From: JBBSWA01 sp038046485
GTDB taxonomy: Archaea; Nanobdellota; Nanobdellia; Woesearchaeales; SM23-78
DNA length: 63,057 nucleotides
Direction of reading: 5' to 3'
Assembly (NCBI GenBank): GCA_038046485.1
Contig: JBBSWA010000012.1
Span: 1 to 63,057, forward strand
The position numbers and the translations under genes are program-made. Under the pieces are notes generated by a model. That model was not told the origin of the DNA, ran no database searches, and was given only the letters and a program-made list of their open reading frames with translations. Position 1 is the stretch's first letter. Each line of letters begins with the position of its first letter. Shown here piece after piece: positions 57,898 through 63,057 of the stretch.

Positions 57898-60609
57898 ATG
57901 AGTCGTGAATTCAAGTACTATCCCGAAGACTTTGGAAAACTGCCTGTGAAGACGATTCACATGGACTTGACCTTTGACATCTTTGAAGACCATACCTTGG
58001 TGAGCAATGACTTTCGCTTGAAGGCTTTGCAGGAAATTACTGAGCTGAGACTGGATGCAAAAAACCTCGAAATTCAGGGTTGCTATCTTTATACTGATTT
58101 GGATAAGAAACAAAAACAACCCTTACCCTTTAAATATGAGAAAGAAAACAACAAGCTGATCTTGAATTTTTTTAAGACTATTCCTAATGGAGTGGAATTC
58201 ATCATCCGCACGGAAACAACGTGCAAGCCCACCAAAAATATCTTGGAAGGGTTGTACTATGACGAAACTCCTCCTCATTATCCTTTGACGCAGATCACAC
58301 AATGTCAACAATGGGGTTTTCAAAGATTAGTGCCCTGCTTTGATGATATGAGGGCTAAATGCACTTACACTACGACTCTTATTGCTGATTCTTGCTATTC
58401 CAACTTTTTATCCAATGGAGATCCTGCTCTGGAGTGTATTGATCTGCATGGAAACCCCAAACCCATTCATCTGGGACAAGGACGATCTAAGATGATTTAC
58501 CACAATCACACAACGCCTATGGCCCCGTACTTGTTTTTTTTGGGTGTGGGAACGTATGTTACTTTTACTGAGACTTGTATGTATCCAGATGGAAACGCCT
58601 TTCGATTGGAGTTATTAACTCCGCTCGGAACTGACCCTAAAGTGGCCGAGCAGAGCATTGAAATCACTCGACAAGCGATTCTTTGGATCTACACCTATTG
58701 TGGTTATCAATACACGGGGAAGATTTATCGTGAAATCGGCATGCAAAATTCGGACATTGGAGGCATGGAAAATGTGGGTAATACCACAATCATTACCAAT
58801 GTCATTATGCCCACGCCGTTTATGGATGATACTGCTTATGAATACATGCTTCGGGTGAAAGTGCATGAGTTCTACCACAATCTGAATGGCAGTGAAGTTA
58901 CCGGTATGGACCCCTTCCAAATCTGGCTCAATGAAGCCGTGACGGTGCATGTGGAACATGAATATTGGGCCGAACTTTTCGGGGAAAGTTATGTTCGCAT
59001 TCAAAATGTGCTTATGCTTTACGCACCCATGACCGGCATTTTTGATCAGGACAATAGCCCTACGATTATGCCCATTATCCCTAAAGGATTCAATTCGGCG
59101 AATGAATTGATCACTTCGGTGACTTATGTTAAGGCTCCTGAGTTTATCCGAATGATTGAATTGCTTATTGGTAAAGACAACTTCAAAAAAGGCCTCGCCC
59201 TTTACTACCAACGCTTCAAACACGGCAATGCTACTAGTTCAGATTGGATTCAGGCCATGGAAGAAGTTTCAGGCATGAGTTTACAGAAGATGGCTGATGG
59301 ATGGCTTAAGCGAGCTAAGTATCCTACTCTTTTTGTTAAGACTTCTTACGATCAGGGTTCTTATACTCTTGAACTTGAACAAAAAGGAGGGGATGAACCC
59401 TGGCAATTCCCCTTTTGCTTGGCGCTGGTTGACGCACAGGGCAAGGACATTCCTGGCACCAGCCAAATGTACTGGATGAAAAAGATGAAAGAAAAAATCA
59501 CCTTTGCTGTAAAAGAAAAACCCGTTTATGTAAGCCTGAACCGAGGTCATAGCCTTTACGGCAAAATCCAGCCGTTCCTTACGACTGAACAACTTGCATT
59601 GCAGGCTTTAACGGATTCGGATGTTGTGAATCGTTACATGGCCTTTCAAGAACTTCTTGAACAGGAAAAGGTCAGACTCTTAAACGACCTTTCTTGCGAA
59701 GTAAACCCTATGTTTATACAGCTCTTTGGAAAGGTTCTACAGGATAGCAGCTTAGATTTAGGAGTTAAGGGATTCATGCTTCGTGTTGCGGACATGATCC
59801 GCGATGATACTCAATCTCACAAGTACCAAGAGATCTATGACGCTACAAAAAAAATCAAGCAAAGCCTTGCAAAAGCCTATAAAACCGAGCTGCTCGCACT
59901 TTACCATAAACTTGGAACCTCTCCTGTTTATCGAAGTGAACTCAAGCATGAAGTAGTCACCATCAAAAACCGGCGTCTTAAAGTTACTTGTTTGGACCTA
60001 CTCTCTACACTTGAAACCCCTGAAATGTATGAACTCTTGCAAAATCAATTTCAAGCACCCAACTACCCTGACCGGTATGCTGCTTTAAGATTCTACCTTA
60101 GGACTACTGCTTCTGATCGCATGGAAGTGGCACGAAAATTCAAAACTCAATTTGCAGAACATAATGTCAGTTGGGAAAGTTATCTTTCCATTGTGGGATC
60201 CATGGAAGGCAAAGATGTCATTGAACTCATTCAAGAAACCAGCAAAGACCCAAGATATAAAGTTGAGCAGGCAGGGCCTCAACGGGCGCTTTACATGACT
60301 TACTCGATGAACCGCAAACTTTCCATTCTTACTCCACAAGGGCTTGAGTTTCTTACCCAGTCCATCCTTGAGATTGGAAAACTCAATGAAATGACTGTCT
60401 TTCGCATGCTCTCGGTATTCAACCAGTTGGATCAATTGGATGCAACGTATCAAGTGCCGATTGTGCAATCCTTGATTCGTATCTTGGAAGCCTTCCCACC
60501 TGAAGAATCTGCTTCAATCCACAACACGGTGAAGCGATTACTCAAGGGAAGTTCTAAGGCAATCAAGGCCTATGAAGGAAAGATGGGTAAGAAACTGGAC
60601 TTGCTCTGA
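57898..60609 (+). CDS. M1-family aminopeptidase, PepN-like
   Basis: A 903-aa zinc aminopeptidase. The zinc motif HEFYH is at 323-327 with the third ligand Glu346 (HExxH-x18-E), and the exopeptidase motif is GGMEN (288-292, usually GAMEN). The surroundings NLNGSEVTGMDPFQIWLNEA follow bacterial PepN, where HEYFHNWTGNRVT is followed by DWFQLSLKEG, rather than the eukaryote-type M1. The C-terminal half is a helical domain. The size and style point to a bacterial-type enzyme acquired laterally. TATA-like CATAAATAGG at 57868-57877 lies about 26 bp upstream. Confidence 0.9.
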   Translation: MSREFKYYPEDFGKLPVKTIHMDLTFDIFEDHTLVSNDFRLKALQEITELRLDAKNLEIQGCYLYTDLDKKQKQPLPFKYEKENNKLILNFFKTIPNGVEFIIRTETTCKPTKNILEGLYYDETPPHYPLTQITQCQQWGFQRLVPCFDDMRAKCTYTTTLIADSCYSNFLSNGDPALECIDLHGNPKPIHLGQGRSKMIYHNHTTPMAPYLFFLGVGTYVTFTETCMYPDGNAFRLELLTPLGTDPKVAEQSIEITRQAILWIYTYCGYQYTGKIYREIGMQNSDIGGMENVGNTTIITNVIMPTPFMDDTAYEYMLRVKVHEFYHNLNGSEVTGMDPFQIWLNEAVTVHVEHEYWAELFGESYVRIQNVLMLYAPMTGIFDQDNSPTIMPIIPKGFNSANELITSVTYVKAPEFIRMIELLIGKDNFKKGLALYYQRFKHGNATSSDWIQAMEEVSGMSLQKMADGWLKRAKYPTLFVKTSYDQGSYTLELEQKGGDEPWQFPFCLALVDAQGKDIPGTSQMYWMKKMKEKITFAVKEKPVYVSLNRGHSLYGKIQPFLTTEQLALQALTDSDVVNRYMAFQELLEQEKVRLLNDLSCEVNPMFIQLFGKVLQDSSLDLGVKGFMLRVADMIRDDTQSHKYQEIYDATKKIKQSLAKAYKTELLALYHKLGTSPVYRSELKHEVVTIKNRRLKVTCLDLLSTLETPEMYELLQNQFQAPNYPDRYAALRFYLRTTASDRMEVARKFKTQFAEHNVSWESYLSIVGSMEGKDVIELIQETSKDPRYKVEQAGPQRALYMTYSMNRKLSILTPQGLEFLTQSILEIGKLNEMTVFRMLSVFNQLDQLDATYQVPIVQSLIRILEAFPPEESASIHNTVKRLLKGSSKAIKAYEGKMGKKLDLL

Positions 60610-60690
60610 TTAAAAAGTATATACCTCATTAAACAATTAAAGCCGGGCTTTGGAGAAACGATTATAAATAAAGCTTGTTTTCTGCACTTT

Positions 60691-61548
60691 ATGGGACATG
60701 GTAAAAGAACAAAGAGAAAGCCTAAAAAAAAGGGAAACCCCTCTGGTAAGGGGTCTATGAAAGCCTCTGGCGGCACACTTTCTTTCTCATCTCGAAGTTC
60801 ACTTCCTCTGGAAGCTAAAGCTTCTTCGCCATCTGCAGGAGGGTTTACTGATTATTCTAGGCCGGATTCAAATCCGGCTTATGGTCAAGGATCTTCCCAG
60901 TATACATCTTATAGTCAAGTACCCTCTTCAACTACTCATCGTCCCAGATTTCCTGTTGCCTCCTTGGCTACGGCTGTAGCCGCATTTGCCTTAACTGCAG
61001 CATCTTATTATGGGGCAGTGTGGATGAGTCCAAAAATAGAACTTGCTCGCAAGGAAGCTGCCCAAGTTGTTGAACCTGTACAGGCTTATTTAGACGCAAC
61101 TTTTGAAGATCCGAGCATTGCACGTGTTCAGAGACTGCCTGGCCAGATTCAGTTACTTTACCATCTTTTACCTGTAAATTCTTCTTTTTCTTCTAATAAC
61201 CCAAAGCCTTTTTATCTTGACTCGTTGTCTCTTCTGGTTAGCCAGATGCTTCAGAGAGCACAAGAACCTTTCGCTATGTACAGCTCCGGCCAACCCATGA
61301 AACGTGACTCTCTATGCGAACAACTTTTACCTGAGCTACGCCAAGAAGTAGGAAGCTTTAAAGCCGAATGGGTTGATTATAATTCCGTTGATTTGAGGTT
61401 TCTAAGAGGAGCAATGGTGGGTGCAGGTGGAATAGTAGGTCTTATCGGGTTGTGTGCTTCCGGAGTTTTTGTTTCTGGTTTAAAACAACGTTATTTTCCT
61501 AGATCGGATACTTCCAGTCCAACCGCAAAACCTAAAAACCCCTGGTGA
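60691..61548 (+). CDS. Hypothetical two-helix membrane protein
   Basis: A 285-aa protein with a basic, low-complexity N-terminal tail of about 90 residues rich in Ser, Pro and Gly. A first transmembrane helix (VASLATAVAAFALTAASYYGAV), a helical outer or inner domain and a second helix (GAMVGAGGIVGLIGLCASGVFV) follow. A TATA-like ATTATAAATAAAG at 60660-60672 lies about 26 bp before the ATG. It is followed 11 bases later by nucS, so the two may share a transcript. No family recognised. Confidence 0.62.
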   Translation: MGHGKRTKRKPKKKGNPSGKGSMKASGGTLSFSSRSSLPLEAKASSPSAGGFTDYSRPDSNPAYGQGSSQYTSYSQVPSSTTHRPRFPVASLATAVAAFALTAASYYGAVWMSPKIELARKEAAQVVEPVQAYLDATFEDPSIARVQRLPGQIQLLYHLLPVNSSFSSNNPKPFYLDSLSLLVSQMLQRAQEPFAMYSSGQPMKRDSLCEQLLPELRQEVGSFKAEWVDYNSVDLRFLRGAMVGAGGIVGLIGLCASGVFVSGLKQRYFPRSDTSSPTAKPKNPW

Positions 61549-61559
61549 ATTCTTGAGTT

Positions 61560-62300
61560 ATGGATTTTTCTTCCTTTCGAGAACACTTTGATGAGGCCAT
61601 GAAAAAGGCTCAAATGATCGTGTTTTTCTGTGAATGTACCATCCAATACAGTGGAAGAGCTGAGGCGTTTTTAGATAAAGGAGACCGATTGATTCTGATC
61701 AAGCAAGATAAGACGATGCAGGTCCACCAACCTGAGGGTAGTACACCTGTTAACTATATGAAAGCAGGCGCTGAGATTAGACTGGAACATCAGAACAAGC
61801 ACTATACGCTTAAAGCCTTTCATCCAGCAGACAAAGACTACTTGGACATTGAAATCTACAAAGTGTATGATTGTTTGATGCGGAAACTTGAAGACGGACA
61901 GAAACTCGAATTGGTAGGGACGGAAAGAGATATGAGCGACTGGATCATGCAGAATCCTACTTCGATTGGTAAAGACTTCAAACCTTTATCTAGAGAGGAA
62001 CACACGAAGTTTGGCTTCATCGACGTCTTTGGCCATGATCGTGAGGGAAACCTGGTGATTGTGGAATGCAAGCGGTACACAGCGAACCTGGATGCGGTGA
62101 CGCAGCTCCGAAGATATGTTGAGAAGATTATCGAGCTCAAAGGTGTAAAAAGGGTTAAGGGCATCTTAGCAAGTCCGGCCATTTCACCGAATGCCGAAAC
62201 CATGCTCAAGAAATGGGGATATACTTGGGTGCATGTTCATCCCCCCAAGCGACTGGAACGGCACAACAAAAAACAACGAAGCATCATGGATTTTGATTAG
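61560..62300 (+). CDS. nucS: Endonuclease NucS
   Basis: A 246-aa archaeal NucS, a structure- and mismatch-specific nuclease that interacts with PCNA and takes part in mismatch or flap processing. The N-terminal DNA-binding half is beta-rich. The C-terminal RecB-like catalytic domain has Asp155 in GFIDVFGHD, Glu169 and Lys171 in IVECKRY and Gln182, which match the PD-(D/E)XK active site of the Pyrococcus enzyme. No PCNA-binding box is obvious at the C-terminus (RSIMDFD could be one). Confidence 0.94.
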   Translation: MDFSSFREHFDEAMKKAQMIVFFCECTIQYSGRAEAFLDKGDRLILIKQDKTMQVHQPEGSTPVNYMKAGAEIRLEHQNKHYTLKAFHPADKDYLDIEIYKVYDCLMRKLEDGQKLELVGTERDMSDWIMQNPTSIGKDFKPLSREEHTKFGFIDVFGHDREGNLVIVECKRYTANLDAVTQLRRYVEKIIELKGVKRVKGILASPAISPNAETMLKKWGYTWVHVHPPKRLERHNKKQRSIMDFD

Positions 62301-62330
62301 TTATATAAATAGATTAAACTGACTTGAGTT

Positions 62331-62942
62331 ATGCTTTCCTTCCAAGACCTCAATGGATATCCTGTTCTTTTTACCTATGCCTTAGTCTTTTTGGCTGCCC
62401 TCATTGAGACGGCTCCCTTTATCGGCCTTTTCATCCCTGGACAGATTTTTGTCATCCTTGCAGGTATAGCTGCTTATGAAGGATGGGTAAACTTTTACCT
62501 CCTTGTTCTCTTCGCTGCTGTAGGAGGTATTTTGGGGGATTGGATTGGTTTTCGCCTTGGCTCTTTATATGGAGAAAAATGGCTTAAAAAATACCCAAAA
62601 CTTTTCATGCTTGAACACTTGCCGTATAAACGAGCTAAAAAGTACTTTAAGAAATATGGGGGGGTTACAATCATCTTGGGACGATTCTATGGGGTGACTC
62701 GAGCCTTTACCCCATTTATTGCTGGCACGGCTAAGATGAAACGTTCCTCTTTTCTATTCTATAATATACTCGGAGGATTTTTTTGGTCCTACATTTCAGT
62801 GGGTATCGGCTATGTATTCGGAGAGACCTATCCAGTTATAGAAAAAACACTTGGCCGTATTTTTCTTATCCTTTTAGTGACTCTTCTGGTTGCTTTCTTC
62901 TTATATTCTAAGTACCGCTCGATTCGTAAGAAATCACGTTAA
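62331..62942 (+). CDS. DedA/VTT-domain membrane protein
   Basis: A 203-aa polytopic membrane protein of the DedA (SNARE-associated Golgi/VTT) family, thought to act in lipid scrambling or membrane homeostasis. It shows the family's re-entrant motif around PFIGLFIPGQ (ETAPFIGLFIPG) and the FGRFYGVTRAFTPFIAGTAKM-like segment (outline), plus four or five hydrophobic helices. A TATA-like AGTTATATAAATAG at 62299-62312 lies about 27 bp upstream. Confidence 0.9.
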   Translation: MLSFQDLNGYPVLFTYALVFLAALIETAPFIGLFIPGQIFVILAGIAAYEGWVNFYLLVLFAAVGGILGDWIGFRLGSLYGEKWLKKYPKLFMLEHLPYKRAKKYFKKYGGVTIILGRFYGVTRAFTPFIAGTAKMKRSSFLFYNILGGFFWSYISVGIGYVFGETYPVIEKTLGRIFLILLVTLLVAFFLYSKYRSIRKKSR

Positions 62943-63057
62943 TTCTTTTTTTAAGACTTCTACTAATTTATCAAAATCACCTTCTTTGACGGATAAGCCG
63001 CAGGCGTTCTTATGGCCACCACCGTAGCCTTCCACTCCTTTCAATGCCTTCTGTAAG
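62934..63057 (-). CDS. DHH/DHHA1-family phosphoesterase, C-terminal end only
   Basis: The last 40 residues of a gene entering from beyond the window. It contains GYGGGHKNACGLSV, the GGGHxxAxG motif of the DHHA1 domain found in RecJ, exopolyphosphatase and oligonucleotide phosphoesterases. The stop overlaps the convergent DedA stop by nine bases. Which subgroup it belongs to cannot be told from this part. Confidence 0.82.
   Translation of the reverse strand, partial: LQKALKGVEGYGGGHKNACGLSVKEGDFDKLVEVLKKELT

Overview
The window is archaeal and most likely comes from a DPANN-type archaeon (Woesearchaeota/Pacearchaeota-like). The evidence is a topoisomerase VI A/B pair, archaeal DnaG, FtsZ, NucS, NurA, an archaeal/eukaryotic-type TrpRS, RIO1 kinase, a Dim2/PNO1-like KH protein, a DRG GTPase, an Fe-S XPD-type helicase, archaeal TrmJ and an archaeal-type pilin system. 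Most genes have a TATA-like box 25-30 bp upstream of the start codon, so transcripts are largely leaderless; I used this spacing to move several starts. Coding density is high, with many ATGA/GTGA/TAATG overlaps and convergent genes that overlap by a few bases. I see no tRNA, rRNA or CRISPR array. One 10-base run of N lies at 54934-54943.

Layout: 67-2054 holds MoxR and a helical-repeat protein around a gene-free stretch that folds into a multi-helix RNA. 2094-11525 is a cell-surface island on the minus strand: a 1237-aa cadherin-like adhesin led by two tiny RHH regulators with their own operator, a second Ig-like surface protein, and an operon containing an exact 701-bp duplication of a surface-subunit gene. 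An IS630-type element (11580-12590) sits just upstream of that operon. 12694-18133 has small membrane proteins, TrmJ, a degenerate PEP-synthase-like protein and a PfkB kinase. 18130-26910 holds NurA, topoisomerase VI, a channel-like RCK protein, the KH protein and FtsZ. 27236-33531 is a type IV pilus-like operon (wHTH protein, helical-repeat protein, ATPase, two TadC/FlaJ-like membrane proteins, pilin), and two more pilin-like genes follow at 35034-36472. 36505-48370 holds a PEP-synthase-like protein with a duplicated swivel module, an M29 peptidase, DRG, a methyltransferase, an RHH-nucleotidyltransferase fusion, a methylthiotransferase, a DNPH1-like hydrolase, an XPD-like helicase and a dehydrogenase-fold protein lacking its catalytic residues. 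48501-51548 is a cluster of membrane/coiled-coil proteins. 51556-63057 is mainly translation, replication and repair (TrpRS, RIO1, DnaG, NucS) with NUDIX enzymes, a PepN-like aminopeptidase, a DedA protein and the end of a DHH phosphoesterase.

Three themes stand out. First, surface structures: adhesins, pilins and a duplicated secreted subunit share a common N-terminal anchor, and a helical repeat recurs in surface proteins and the pilus operon. Second, five intergenic stretches contain dense nested or tandem stem-loops that look like undescribed structured RNAs; the best are 1145-1359 (four nested helices closing a junction with four hairpins) and 27001-27100 (three successive hairpins, each with loop CGCCAA, beside ftsZ). 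Third, several familiar folds have altered active sites or architectures: a channel without TVGYGD, a dehydrogenase without Arg/Glu/His, and PEP-synthase relatives lacking the PEP barrel.
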